A DNA stretch of 64,000 nucleotides from Mogibacterium kristiansenii (GTDB lineage Bacteria > Bacillota > Clostridia > Peptostreptococcales > Anaerovoracaceae), in assembly GCF_009695905.1 (NCBI RefSeq), contig NZ_VUNA01000007.1:1-64000 (forward strand), given 5' to 3'. Of the stretch, positions 51,604-60,372 are shown one piece after another; the first letter of the stretch is position 1; each line of letters opens with the position of its first letter. The position numbers and the translations under genes are program-made. The notes under the pieces are model-generated. The model worked only from the letters and a program-made list of their open reading frames with translations. It was not told where the DNA came from and ran no database searches.

Positions 51604-53324
51604 TTGTTCTCGCCCCCTATGCTATAGTCGATATTAATTACATCGTTCTGGATTGTAACAATCATGTTCGTAATCTTCTCACACAGTTCTATGCCGGTAA
51701 CATCATCAATGCCACCCACAACATCGCCGATATCCGCCTCAAAATCCTCCAGTGTGACCTCCTGGCTTTCCGTATTGGATAGTGATTCAAGGCGGTCGAT
51801 TCCACCGTTCACCAGTTCGGCGTAATTATCGTTAACAAGCGCATAAAACGCACCGTTATCCCAGGTCGGCGCTGCTTCCTCCATGTAGTAATACATGCCA
51901 GATACCCATGTCGGAGCGCCGCTCTTCTCTACCTTCTTCCGGTGATATCCATTCTTGAATGCCGGTGGTTTTTCATTCGAATACTGTGTATAATATTTGT
52001 TTTTCTTCCATGCAGGGGCCTTGTTTTTCTTCTTTCCCATACCCTTGACAGAAGTGTAGTGCTTTTTCCCCTTTTTGTCTTTGGTTATAACGTAATAGCT
52101 GCTGTAATTCTTTGCCCAGTCCGATGGCTTTCGAGTTTGCTTCTTGTAGGTGTTGTAACTGATTCCGGATACCGATGGATATGTCACCTCTACACCATCA
52201 TCGAATCGATAATAATAATTGCTGTAGTTTTTCGCCCAGTCCGATGGCTTGGTGGCTAGCGTAGGATAAGTAGTGCTGATCACAACAGAATCTACCGCCC
52301 TATAGTCAGAATCAGACGTATCTGAATCGTTTTTTTGGTAATAGTTCTGATATGTCTTACTCCAATCTCCCGGCTTGGTATCGAGCGCAAAGTACTCCTG
52401 CTGTGGCTCCACACCGGTATAGCTCTCGTGCTCATCAGTGCTGCTGTCGCTTAGCTTAAAGTAGTTTTTGAAGTTCTTCGCCCAGTCGTGCGGCTGACTT
52501 GTAAGCGGAATATAATTCTGAGTCAGTCCTGCGTTAGACAAATCATAAACCTCTGCGATTTCGTCGAGTCCAATCATCACCTGCATTGATTTGTCCAGGA
52601 TATAATCCGTATCTTGCATGGGCGTGTCTGTTGTAGCGTATGGCTGCAGGGCGCCGAATTCATCCGTAAAAAGATGTATCACATACCGTTCTTTCAGTTC
52701 GCCTTGACCGAGACAGATTAGATGGTTGACGCCACCCTTGTTAGACGATATTTTGAAATTCACGGTGTTATCTTTGCAATAGGTGAGATAGTCGCTGTAA
52801 TCATCTATAAGCTCCGCCCAAATGTGACACTTTGAATCAAGCGCACTATAGCGCAGCTTCAGCTTGCAGTTTACGGAATCCAGCATTTTGATAATCCCTG
52901 AATATAAATCTGTATACCGGTCAAACTGGTACTGGTTGATTTCAATATCGGATTCGTTCGCAACAAACAGGTCTGACAAGCCCACCTGTGCGATCAGCAT
53001 GTTCAACACGTCCTGCGCATTTCCGTCTACAACAACATAATCTTCGCCGTTCTGCGGCTCCACCACCCTCGTGGCGAGAATTCCTCTGAAGTTCCGCCCA
53101 GTGTACACAATTTCATCAGATTCGGTATCATGAGATATCTTGTCGATAATACCGCCGTATTCCGTGCCATCGATATACCACCAGTACTTTTCTTGCAGAA
53201 GGTCTCTGTTGTCCGTCAGTGTCTTAATTTCAAAATCCTTCTGGTCCGCCAAATCGATATCTAACGCATATTCACTTAGAACACCAAGCTCGAACCGCGT
53301 ATGGTCGAGGAATATTAATTCCAT
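51600..53324 (-). CDS. Tail-associated protein (Gp37-like) with Trp-Ala-Lys-Asn repeats
   Basis: A 574-aa protein. The N-terminal 270 residues resemble the siphovirus ReqiPepy6 Gp37-like tail protein (baseplate or tail-tip). Residues of about 280-500 hold tandem degenerate repeats: PHDWAKNFKNYF, PGDWSKTYQNYY, PSDWAKNYSNYY, PSDWAKNYSSYY, APAWKKNKYY, PPAFKNGYH, APTWVSGMYY, APTWDNGAFY. Each pairs a proline and tryptophan with a YY-containing strand. Repeats of this kind often bind polysaccharide. It overlaps the distal tail gene by 10 bases and the fibre gene by four. Confidence 0.85.
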   Translation of the reverse strand: MELIFLDHTRFELGVLSEYALDIDLADQKDFEIKTLTDNRDLLQEKYWWYIDGTEYGGIIDKISHDTESDEIVYTGRNFRGILATRVVEPQNGEDYVVVDGNAQDVLNMLIAQVGLSDLFVANESDIEINQYQFDRYTDLYSGIIKMLDSVNCKLKLRYSALDSKCHIWAELIDDYSDYLTYCKDNTVNFKISSNKGGVNHLICLGQGELKERYVIHLFTDEFGALQPYATTDTPMQDTDYILDKSMQVMIGLDEIAEVYDLSNAGLTQNYIPLTSQPHDWAKNFKNYFKLSDSSTDEHESYTGVEPQQEYFALDTKPGDWSKTYQNYYQKNDSDTSDSDYRAVDSVVISTTYPTLATKPSDWAKNYSNYYYRFDDGVEVTYPSVSGISYNTYKKQTRKPSDWAKNYSSYYVITKDKKGKKHYTSVKGMGKKKNKAPAWKKNKYYTQYSNEKPPAFKNGYHRKKVEKSGAPTWVSGMYYYMEEAAPTWDNGAFYALVNDNYAELVNGGIDRLESLSNTESQEVTLEDFEADIGDVVGGIDDVTGIELCEKITNMIVTIQNDVINIDYSIGGENK

Positions 53325-54166
53325 TTTGGTTCCGTCCTTTCCTCGTATAGTGTTACCGTGAATTCAAACGCGCCGTTCCACGACACAGCGTTGTTCCCCT
53401 CCGGAATCTTTGCGAAAAGGTCATGCTCTTTATTTCGGTAACCGAAAACCGACTCACTGTTTCCGGCAAGATCTACCAGCACGGCCTCCTTGTTCAGTCC
53501 GTCAATCTTCAAATATTCGCCCCGCTCTACGGTCAAATCGAATTCATACAGGTTGCTCCCAATCCGCACCGAAGGGTTGTACGCATAACCGTTGATAATG
53601 ATTACTACTGCAGCGTCTGTAATAGCGTTGTTGGTTATTGTCATATGTGTGCTATCCTCTGCCAGATAGTCGTATGGGTATCCATATGGTGGGGATTTTA
53701 ATCCCTTTGCAGTCCCGGAAGCCTCGCTCGTTTCGTGGCTTGTACTCAAGAATTCTGTTTTTAGTTCTTTAATCCATACAGACTTTTCGGCGACAAAACT
53801 AAGGTTAATATTTGCTTTCAGTCCCGATTCCAAAAAAGCAGAGGGCTCGGACGAAAAGAAATACCCGTTAAGGTAATAGTCACCGATGTAGAGCTTCCCT
53901 TTCTGCTTCTTCTGTACATCGTAATCAATTACATCATGCAGGTGGTTCTTCGCAGCTGTACAATCCGCTGCATCACCGGCAATAATGACAACAGGAAGCT
54001 GCCTTTCGGACAGCCCCCTGTTAAACCGCGCGATTCTGTTGTAGCTCTGGTAAGTCTCATAACTCCATGAATACTTTCGGATCTCGTTGTACTTAATATA
54101 ATACGGTGCCTGCCCAAATAAGATTGTCTGACCTTTGCTGTTAACATATTTCATCTTATCGAGCAT
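53315..54166 (-). CDS. Phage distal tail protein (Dit-like)
   Basis: A 283-aa protein with the two-domain layout of Dit: an N-terminal tail-hub barrel (YVNSKGQTILFGQAPYYIKY, then RGLSERQLPVVIIAGDA, about residues 1-130) and a C-terminal beta-sandwich that includes NNAITDAAVVIIINGYAYNP and FEFTVTLYEERTEP. Its position after the tape measure gene and before the tail-tip gene is the standard place of Dit. The start at 54166 overlaps the tape measure stop by 11 bases; a second ATG at 54154 is possible. Confidence 0.85.
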   Translation of the reverse strand: MLDKMKYVNSKGQTILFGQAPYYIKYNEIRKYSWSYETYQSYNRIARFNRGLSERQLPVVIIAGDAADCTAAKNHLHDVIDYDVQKKQKGKLYIGDYYLNGYFFSSEPSAFLESGLKANINLSFVAEKSVWIKELKTEFLSTSHETSEASGTAKGLKSPPYGYPYDYLAEDSTHMTITNNAITDAAVVIIINGYAYNPSVRIGSNLYEFDLTVERGEYLKIDGLNKEAVLVDLAGNSESVFGYRNKEHDLFAKIPEGNNAVSWNGAFEFTVTLYEERTEPKWN

Positions 54167-57071
54167 AAGTTCTCACCATCCTTCCAAGCTCTCTGTCGTT
54201 CCATAGGATTTTCTGATTCTCCACGTTCATGGTTAACTCTCGAAGCAGCGCAAGAATCTGCATCAGAATTTCATCTTGATTGCTTCTACCGGATACCGGA
54301 ATCATAGGGTTTCCGGACGTATCAACGCTAACATCGCTGCCCATAGAATAGGTTGCCTTGACTTTCGCCGCATCGATCATATTCTGCGCGGCAGCCTCAA
54401 TGGTTGGAATCTCCTGTTCCATTCCGACAGCGACACCTTTGGCCAGGAATACGCCGACTTCGTCACGGAAAACACGTGATGGTGACCTAACCTCAGCTCG
54501 CTTATTAGCGGCACTCTTAGCTCTATCGATTGCGGACCGTGCAGCAGATTCGATGAAGTGCGTTCCGCTGGTAATTCCGGATGCAATACCTCTTGCAAGG
54601 TTTGAACCGGTATCATTCATCTTTACCCCTCGTGCGCCCTTCTTAGCGCTTTCCGCTGCGGATTTGCCGGCCTTCTTGTTTTCCCCGGATGCACTCTTTA
54701 CCCCTGTGGCGAGCTCCTTACCATGCTTCTTTCCGGTCCCGCTTAAGCTCGTCGCTCCGGCCCCGGACTTCGTTGCACTGGCAAGGGATTTACCTGCGGA
54801 TTTTGAAGTTGATTTCGTCGAGCTTACACCGGTAGCATAGCCTTTTCCGCTTTTCTTTCCGGCTTTTTTTGCCGTAGACGGAGCTTTATCCATCTCCTTC
54901 TTCATCGCCTTATTCAGCTCCGCAGTTGCTTCTTTGACGGTCATGTTTCCGGATGCAAGCTGCTCCTTGATATTGTTAACCGCCTTTTGCGATGATCCTT
55001 TTGCATTCTCCGCCATTTTATCGAACTTAATCAGTGCATTCAGTTCGGATACGGTTGCCGGAATCTGATACGTACCGTTCTTGATTCCCCTTGTGAGAGA
55101 TGCTGGAATTTCTTTACCTGCATAGCCTGCCTTCTTGATAATTTGGTCCCATGCTCCTGTCGCAATCTGCGCCATATTCTGCTGCTTCTGCGCTTCCTGA
55201 GAATACGTAGCCGTCGCCTTAGTAAGATCATCTACTTTCGCCTTTGCTTCGCGCAGTTCACGCTGCATTTGGTCGTTTGTATAACCTTTTTTTCTGGCAT
55301 CGCTTACTTCCTGTTCCTTGGTTTTCAGCGCTTCCTCTGCTTCTGCAAGCTTTACTTGTGATTCGGCGTATTTATCAAGGGCTTCCTGCCCCTGTTTGAT
55401 ATACGCGTTCTGAATCGCTGCTTCCTTTTGCGCCTGTATCTTTTTATGGATTGCTTCCGAAGTCTGATTAAGTTTATTTTTCTCTTCATCATACTTCAGG
55501 TTCAATCCATGCACGGAATGATTCAGCTTATCAACGTAGGTCTTGATGAGCTTCTTATCATTCGCAGATTGATGTTCTTTAGACATCAGCTGATCCAGGC
55601 GTTCCGAGTAGATTTCCGCAGATTTCGCCTGTGATTCTGCCTGGTTCCTGGTTGAAACTACGGTCTTAGCGTGTTCCTTCACCATGTCGTTGGCTGCCAT
55701 GGTAGCCTGGTGTGTACTCTGATATACTTTATAGAATGCAAATGCCAATCCGCCGGCTGCAGCTGTCACCCCGGCAATGGTCAATGCCATCGGATTGATT
55801 GCGATAGACAACGACGACAGCTTCGACCACATCCCGCTGAGGACCACATTAGACGCTGTAATCTGCCCGGTAAGAACTCCCTGTGCAACCGACATGCCCT
55901 CTGCCGCCGCCTTAAACTTAGCCATCGCTACGTTAGACCTAATTACGGACCCGGCAAGCTTCAGCGCCGGACCTGCAGCCAATGTAAACGCTGCGCCTGT
56001 CACCTTGACGCTTGTCGGTAGAGCCTTAAATATTTTTACGGTTGTTCCAAACACGGAACCAAAGGTTTTACCGCACTTCTTCGCTTTCTCTTCAGCACCT
56101 CCAAGCCATTCCTTAGCGTCGTTCATTGCCGCCACGAGCTGGCTGGAGAAGGTCCCGGCATCATCCGATGCACCTAAGAAATTGGCTCCCACTCGTCCAA
56201 GAGCGGCGCCAACATTTTTCATGGCACCTCTTACGGTTTTCCCGCCGTTCTGGGCCGCTCCGCCCATGCCCTTCTCAATAGCAGTTTGGAATTCTCCGAT
56301 TTTGATACTTCCGGAAGAAACCTCTTTTCGCACCTGATCCATAGATTTCCCGGTGGATTCTGCCAATAACTGCCAGATAGGGATTCCTCGGTCCGCAAGC
56401 TGATTCATTTCCTCTGCAGATATCTTTCCGTTTGCCGCAACCTTATTGAAGATAGAGCCCATGTCTCCCATGTTCGTCCCGGCTATTGTGGCAGCATCTC
56501 CCACAAGGGTCAGATATCTTTCCAGCTCTTTACCCGGTTTAATACCTGCTGCCACTGCAGCCGCTGCCGTAGTGGCCGCCTCATCCATTCCGAACGCCGT
56601 TCCTTTTACGGCAGTCATAGCGTTCGCCATGATGGTCTTTACGTCCTTCGCCGAATTTCCGAGCCCGGTCAGCTTTGCTTTCGCTTCGTCGATTTGGGTC
56701 ATTCTTGACCAACCTTTATGGATCACCATACCGGCAAGAGCCGTAGTGGCAATCATAGCCGGCTTCGTGATAAAGTTGGTCAGCTTCCCGCCCACCTTCT
56801 GGCATGCCTTCCCGATTCCATCGGTAACTTCAAGCGAGCGCTTCTGTGCTTCAGTGAGCCCTTTTCGTGCCGATTCGCCGATACCTCCAAAGGCTTCGCT
56901 TGCGGATTCTCCGATGCCTTCCATGGACTTGCCGGAAGCCTTCTCCGCTTCCGACATTGAATTTTCTATTTGTGCTGTTGCGTTTTTGGCTTTACTGGTC
57001 GTTTCGTCCAGCTTCGCCGTTGCCGCTGCGTTATCTATTGCAATTTTGCCAAGTAGCTGGAATAATTCCAT
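54156..57071 (-). CDS. Tape measure protein
   Basis: A 971-aa protein, the longest gene of the phage part, as usual for tape measures whose length sets tail length. The N-terminus is a coiled coil (MELFQLLGKIAIDNAAATAK, alanine- and serine-rich). The conserved tape-measure domain follows at about 100-300 (TKPAMIATTALAGMVIHKG, FGMDEAATTAAAAVAAGI, EEMNQLADRGIPIWQLLAES). Hydrophobic helices lie between about 350 and 460. A long helical region follows and then basic lysine- and serine-rich repeats (about 730-850, KSGKGYATGVSSTKSTS). The C-terminal RAEVRSPSRVFRDEVG stretch is common in phage TMPs. It follows the frameshifted chaperones. Confidence 0.94.
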   Translation of the reverse strand: MELFQLLGKIAIDNAAATAKLDETTSKAKNATAQIENSMSEAEKASGKSMEGIGESASEAFGGIGESARKGLTEAQKRSLEVTDGIGKACQKVGGKLTNFITKPAMIATTALAGMVIHKGWSRMTQIDEAKAKLTGLGNSAKDVKTIMANAMTAVKGTAFGMDEAATTAAAAVAAGIKPGKELERYLTLVGDAATIAGTNMGDMGSIFNKVAANGKISAEEMNQLADRGIPIWQLLAESTGKSMDQVRKEVSSGSIKIGEFQTAIEKGMGGAAQNGGKTVRGAMKNVGAALGRVGANFLGASDDAGTFSSQLVAAMNDAKEWLGGAEEKAKKCGKTFGSVFGTTVKIFKALPTSVKVTGAAFTLAAGPALKLAGSVIRSNVAMAKFKAAAEGMSVAQGVLTGQITASNVVLSGMWSKLSSLSIAINPMALTIAGVTAAAGGLAFAFYKVYQSTHQATMAANDMVKEHAKTVVSTRNQAESQAKSAEIYSERLDQLMSKEHQSANDKKLIKTYVDKLNHSVHGLNLKYDEEKNKLNQTSEAIHKKIQAQKEAAIQNAYIKQGQEALDKYAESQVKLAEAEEALKTKEQEVSDARKKGYTNDQMQRELREAKAKVDDLTKATATYSQEAQKQQNMAQIATGAWDQIIKKAGYAGKEIPASLTRGIKNGTYQIPATVSELNALIKFDKMAENAKGSSQKAVNNIKEQLASGNMTVKEATAELNKAMKKEMDKAPSTAKKAGKKSGKGYATGVSSTKSTSKSAGKSLASATKSGAGATSLSGTGKKHGKELATGVKSASGENKKAGKSAAESAKKGARGVKMNDTGSNLARGIASGITSGTHFIESAARSAIDRAKSAANKRAEVRSPSRVFRDEVGVFLAKGVAVGMEQEIPTIEAAAQNMIDAAKVKATYSMGSDVSVDTSGNPMIPVSGRSNQDEILMQILALLRELTMNVENQKILWNDRELGRMVRTYAR

Positions 57072-57084
57072 GAAACGTCCCTTT

Positions 57085-57773
57085 CTAATTTAAGCTGAAA
57101 TTCTCTAGTATGTTCATTGATTTTTGTACAGTAACCTCAACCTGCTCCATGTCTACCGGATCAGGTTCTGTTCGTTCAACCTCCCCGAGAAATTCCGCAT
57201 AGGTCTTTCCTTCCACCTTTGCAAGGAAGAATTCCCACATGGTTTTATCCTTCATTTCTTCCTGCAGGATATCCAACAAATCATCCAGGTAATCCGACAG
57301 CTTCCTGTTTCGAATTAACTGATTAAGCAATGCTGTCGGGTCACCGTACCGCCGATAAAGCAAGTCCCATATTTGTGTATCCCCTAAGCAAGCAGCCTTA
57401 ACGCAGCCCCGAAAAAATCCCGGAATTCCTCCTTCTTTACGATGTTCATGATAATCTCAAAGAAAGTCGTAATCGGAAGCTTCCCCACCTTCTCAGCCGG
57501 GATACCTGTAAGATCTGACACGAACCGATACACGTCATGCTTGCATGGCTCCATGTTATTCAGAATGATTCCCGCAGCGTCGAAGAAAACGTTGTATCCA
57601 ACTGTTTCCTGCAAGCTCTGATCACCATCTAATACAGCTGCAGCAGCAACATTAATCAGTTCAGGTGTGAACAAATTCTTGAACTCTCCTACGCCAATCT
57701 TTCCCAAGATTGTTGTGATAGTAAAGAAATCATCCGCCTGCAGTTCTCTGAGAGTATACTTTTTTTCGCCCAT
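57085..57773 (-). CDS. Tail assembly chaperone, long form made by -1 frameshift
   Basis: The upstream frame (from 57773) slips by -1 at TTTTTTC (57411-57417) and continues to the stop at 57085, giving about 229 residues. After the slip the new frame is open through RGCVKAACLGDTQIWDLLYR and joins the downstream frame, which lacks its own convincing start: its only start-like codon is TTG at 57363 and no good ribosome binding site precedes it. This is the gpG/gpGT arrangement known across siphophages, with both products needed for tail assembly on the tape measure protein. Confidence 0.85.
57384..57773 (-). CDS. Tail assembly chaperone, short form
   Basis: A 129-aa mostly helical protein, MGEKKYTLRELQADDFFTIT to FGAALRLLA, encoded just after the small gene downstream of the major tail protein. 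Position and size fit gpG-like chaperones. Ribosomes that do not slip at 57411-57417 terminate at TAG 57384 and make this product. It probably coats the tape measure protein before tail tube polymerisation. Confidence 0.85.
   Translation of the reverse strand: MGEKKYTLRELQADDFFTITTILGKIGVGEFKNLFTPELINVAAAAVLDGDQSLQETVGYNVFFDAAGIILNNMEPCKHDVYRFVSDLTGIPAEKVGKLPITTFFEIIMNIVKKEEFRDFFGAALRLLA
57411..57417 (-). promoter_or_regulatory. Slippery heptamer TTTTTTC for -1 frameshift
   Basis: In the zero frame the codons are GAT-TTT-TTC, so T-TTT-TTC fits X-XXY-YYZ. It is nine codons before the zero-frame stop. The -1 frame is open across the region. A GC-rich stretch follows and may help pausing. Confidence 0.82.
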
Positions 57774-57776
57774 TTT

Positions 57777-57959
57777 TTAATCCTCCGTCTTATTTTTGTT
57801 ATCATTGTCATTTTGTGCAACCTTATTTCCGGGCCGCACTACTCCCGCCGCCACAAGCTCGTCATAGCGCTTCCGGGGGACGTCCAACACATCCCCCACA
57901 CCATAACCAGTGTCCGGCTTGTTCTTGTCCCTAAATGGGGCAATTACAACCGCTCTCAT
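57777..57959 (-). CDS. Small phage protein, 60 aa
   Basis: A 60-aa protein beginning MRAVVIAPFRDKNKPDTGYG and ending in an Asn-, Asp- and Lys-rich tail (DNDNKNKTED). It contains YGVGDVLDVPRKRYDEL, a short motif seen in small phage proteins encoded near the major tail and head genes. I cannot assign a role. It sits between the major tail protein and the chaperone gene. Confidence 0.65.
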   Translation of the reverse strand: MRAVVIAPFRDKNKPDTGYGVGDVLDVPRKRYDELVAAGVVRPGNKVAQNDNDNKNKTED

Positions 57960-57969
57960 GGTTTATCTC

Positions 57970-58575
57970 CTATGCCGTAATGTTTGGCACATAAATATGA
58001 TACGGCAGTGTATCTGTCTGGCCAGCAGACAGTTCCGCATAGCACTCGAAGGTTGCCGGTGTTACGGCTGCTTCTTTATTCTTGCCTTCTGCCTCCAAGC
58101 CGGATGTGCAGAGGGCATAATCAAAGATGATTACAATCGGTGTGCCGTCTGTCATGAATCCAACATAACCAAAATTCTCAACGTAACTAGCATCGCTAAT
58201 GTGTGCATCCGATTCGATTACTGTGAATCTGCTGTCCTCAGACGCGCCTTCCTTACCGATTACGACCGCCTTAATCCAGTCTTTCGTAAGCTCAACCATG
58301 TTTGTTTCGATGGTTGCCTTTTCACCCGTCTTAAAGGACAGTCCTTTTGCCTTAACGAGAACACCATCCACGTCAACGTCTGTGATCTCCGGTGTAATAG
58401 ACAGCTTTGTTCCGCCGGATGTGGCGCCAATAATTTCGCCTGCCCAGCTGCCCTGTCCTCCGGAGCTGCCTTTTGTGAATGTAAGTCCACGGTACAGAGT
58501 ACCGGCTCCGAGCATGATAGACTTCGGCGTGTTCGCGGTAACGCCGGAAACCTTGAAATCTTTCCATTCTGCCAT
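57970..58575 (-). CDS. Major tail protein
   Basis: A 201-aa beta-rich protein. KITPEITDVDVDGV-type segments (LSITPEITDVDVDGVLVKAK) and the alternating hydrophobic pattern match the tail-tube fold of siphophages, and the length is typical. It is located after the tail completion gene and before the chaperones, the usual place of the major tail protein. It polymerises into the tail tube around the tape measure protein. AAGGGGAATTAAACC precedes the ATG. Confidence 0.85.
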   Translation of the reverse strand: MAEWKDFKVSGVTANTPKSIMLGAGTLYRGLTFTKGSSGGQGSWAGEIIGATSGGTKLSITPEITDVDVDGVLVKAKGLSFKTGEKATIETNMVELTKDWIKAVVIGKEGASEDSRFTVIESDAHISDASYVENFGYVGFMTDGTPIVIIFDYALCTSGLEAEGKNKEAAVTPATFECYAELSAGQTDTLPYHIYVPNITA

Positions 58576-58578
58576 GGT

Positions 58579-58959
58579 TTAATTCCCCTTCCATTCTTTT
58601 ATCGTTAGTATTATTTGAATCTTCTTAAGCTCTGCATCCCCCGTCGGAATGTTGGCCAAAGAATATGCATAAAAAATAACCACCACGCCATTCGGGGTGA
58701 TGGTCCTACGTCCCGCAATTGGGTCGAAGTAACGTTCAATTTTCTCTTTCGCTGCTTCCAGATCTTGATATCCTTCTCGGGTAAAGCCTTCCAACGTAAA
58801 TGTGACCTCTTGCATTCCGTCTTCGTTTTGCGGTTCGCTTTCCTGGTAATCACCTACGAAATACGGATACTTTAATGGTCCCTTCCACTCTCTGAACTGG
58901 TAGTTCAACCCGGCGGCTTTCATCCCATCCGAAACAGCACTTAAAACTGCTGTGCTCAT
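58579..58959 (-). CDS. Tail terminator/completion-like protein
   Basis: A 126-aa protein, MSTAVLSAVSDGMKAAGLNY to LTIKEWKGN. ATG 58959 overlaps the stop of the upstream HK97 gp10-like gene by four bases (ATGA), so the longer frame to 59064 is not used. The size and position, between the gp10-like gene and the major tail protein, fit a tail terminator or head-tail joining protein. Identification rests on position more than sequence. Confidence 0.7.
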   Translation of the reverse strand: MSTAVLSAVSDGMKAAGLNYQFREWKGPLKYPYFVGDYQESEPQNEDGMQEVTFTLEGFTREGYQDLEAAKEKIERYFDPIAGRRTITPNGVVVIFYAYSLANIPTGDAELKKIQIILTIKEWKGN

Positions 58960-59375
58960 TTCATTTGTGCTCCAATCGTCAACTCTGCAAGCTTGATGAT
59001 TTTCGGCTTGGTCGATGTGTATGCCGTGAAAAACGCTCTGGTTGGAGTCTTCCCCTTTGTACAATGCCAGTTTCCATTACGGTCACGGTATTTCCAGCCG
59101 CCTTTTCTGCCGTCTCCATGGATTGCATATTCACCCGTGCCAAATTCCTCCCAGATTGCATTTTCCAGAGGGTTTCCGATTGTGGCAACGGTTATTGTCC
59201 CGGATTTGGCAACGTTATACTGCCACGCACCTTTGGTTTGACCGGTATCGACTCTCGTGTTCCGCTGCGTCTGTGATGTCAGTTCACCTGCAGCTTCGTG
59301 CAGAAAGGCCTCGATAGCCCCATTCAGAGCCGCTTTAACGGCCGCGCTGTTGTCATGAAACTCCACATTTGCCAT
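58956..59375 (-). CDS. HK97 gp10-like head-tail joining protein
   Basis: A 139-aa protein. The segments EAAGELTSQTQRNTRVDTGQTKGAWQ, typical of gp10-like proteins, lie in the first third and NPLENAIWEEFGTGEYAIHGDGRKGGW in the middle. It helps close or connect the head and tail. It overlaps the downstream gene by four bases and follows the head-closure gene by three. Confidence 0.88.
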   Translation of the reverse strand: MANVEFHDNSAAVKAALNGAIEAFLHEAAGELTSQTQRNTRVDTGQTKGAWQYNVAKSGTITVATIGNPLENAIWEEFGTGEYAIHGDGRKGGWKYRDRNGNWHCTKGKTPTRAFFTAYTSTKPKIIKLAELTIGAQMK

Positions 59376-59378
59376 TGC

Positions 59379-59714
59379 TTACTGCCCTCCGGTGTACTTG
59401 AGAAATATTTCCAAATGCTTATGCAGCCCCATCGGGTCATCAATCAACTTGATATCGTACACGGCGCCGTCTATCATCATGCGGCTGTTCTCTTCGGTGA
59501 TTTGGTCATCCAGGGCCACATAGTCACCGATGAAAACATGCGTGGCTTCTTTTACCTTAGCATCGTAAGCTGTATAGTCTGCTTCACCGCCGGAGTAATC
59601 CAGGAAGCCGGTTAATGTGCCTACATCTTCCCAGACGATTACAGCTTCACCGATTGCATTTACTTTGTCAGCACGGCACATTTGGATTACCGCCTGTCTA
59701 TTTCCGCCAATCAT
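59379..59714 (-). CDS. Head-closure/head-tail adaptor protein
   Basis: A 111-aa protein beginning MIGGNRQAVIQMCRADKVNA. It contains the short beta-rich pattern of SPP1 gp16-like head-closure proteins (ATHVFIGDYVALDDQITEE, VYDIKLIDDPMGLHKHLEIF). The assignment uses both this pattern and its position between the connector (59717-60064) and the gp10-like gene. It is separated from both by two or three bases. Confidence 0.78.
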   Translation of the reverse strand: MIGGNRQAVIQMCRADKVNAIGEAVIVWEDVGTLTGFLDYSGGEADYTAYDAKVKEATHVFIGDYVALDDQITEENSRMMIDGAVYDIKLIDDPMGLHKHLEIFLKYTGGQ

Positions 59715-59716
59715 AC

Positions 59717-60064
59717 TCAGAACCTCGCCTTCACATATGGCCGTAAGAAACCCATTAAAGCCCTTGGGTAGCCCTGGACGTAGTTGTCACCGTTCGCATC
59801 TGCATAGGTTACGGAGTGTCTGCTGATGGTTTCTGATTGGATTCCAATCTTGTCACGGTTGTCCATGTCCCATTTCAGCAGGTTTATCGCACCGAGTTTG
59901 ATATCTGCAGGATAGTTGATTTCGCCGTTATTTGCGTACTCATGAAAATTATTGTGCGTATGATTCTGCACAATCTTTTCGACTGCATCCAGCTTCATCT
60001 GCAGCATTGCATCGGTCTCTTCCGTGGTAATGTATGATCTAAGCTCTGTGACAGTCATAATCAT
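59717..60064 (-). CDS. Head-tail connector protein (gp6-like)
   Basis: A 115-aa, helical protein beginning MIMTVTELRSYITTEETDAM. The N-terminal helical pattern and the segment HEYANNGEINYPADIKLGAINLL with a later ENGY-type loop match phage gp6/gp15-like head-tail connectors. It is the first connector gene after the capsid and a small gene. A second ATG six bases downstream may serve as the start. Confidence 0.8.
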   Translation of the reverse strand: MIMTVTELRSYITTEETDAMLQMKLDAVEKIVQNHTHNNFHEYANNGEINYPADIKLGAINLLKWDMDNRDKIGIQSETISRHSVTYADANGDNYVQGYPRALMGFLRPYVKARF

Positions 60065-60078
60065 ACGATATCACCGCC

Positions 60079-60309
60079 TTATTTACCTTCTTCTGCTTCG
60101 TCCTCAGCCGTTTCTTCAACAAACTCAGAAACGCTGTAACCTGCATGTTCGCCGAACCAGTTGGCAAGCCGTTCATCTTCGATGATTGCTTCACCGTGCG
60201 CAAACTGCACTCCGCCGGCATCTACTCCGCAGAAGCCCGGATTTGTGTCAACTGTGATTCTGTACTGCTTCTTTGCCTTTGCGGCAGCCTTCTTGGTATT
60301 TGTTGCCAT
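60079..60309 (-). CDS. Small phage protein, 76 aa
   Basis: A 76-aa protein beginning MATNTKKAAAKAKKQYRITV, with a basic N-terminus and a very acidic C-terminus (EETAEDEAEEGK). ATG 60309 is chosen for AAAGGAACT upstream; an earlier in-frame start at 60354 has none. The middle has GVQFAHGEAIIEDERLANWF. Small genes of this type often follow the capsid gene in siphophages; function unknown. Confidence 0.7.
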   Translation of the reverse strand: MATNTKKAAAKAKKQYRITVDTNPGFCGVDAGGVQFAHGEAIIEDERLANWFGEHAGYSVSEFVEETAEDEAEEGK

Positions 60310-60372
60310 AGTTCCTTTCCCTCCTATAAATCCGGTGTGGCAGAGGCCCGCCACACCGTCCGCATTGAAAAA

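Noticed and set aside
57085-57363. Separate 92-aa phage gene
   Set aside because: Its only start-like codon is TTG without a ribosome binding site, and the frame is open back to the slippery site; it is better explained as the second part of a frameshift product.
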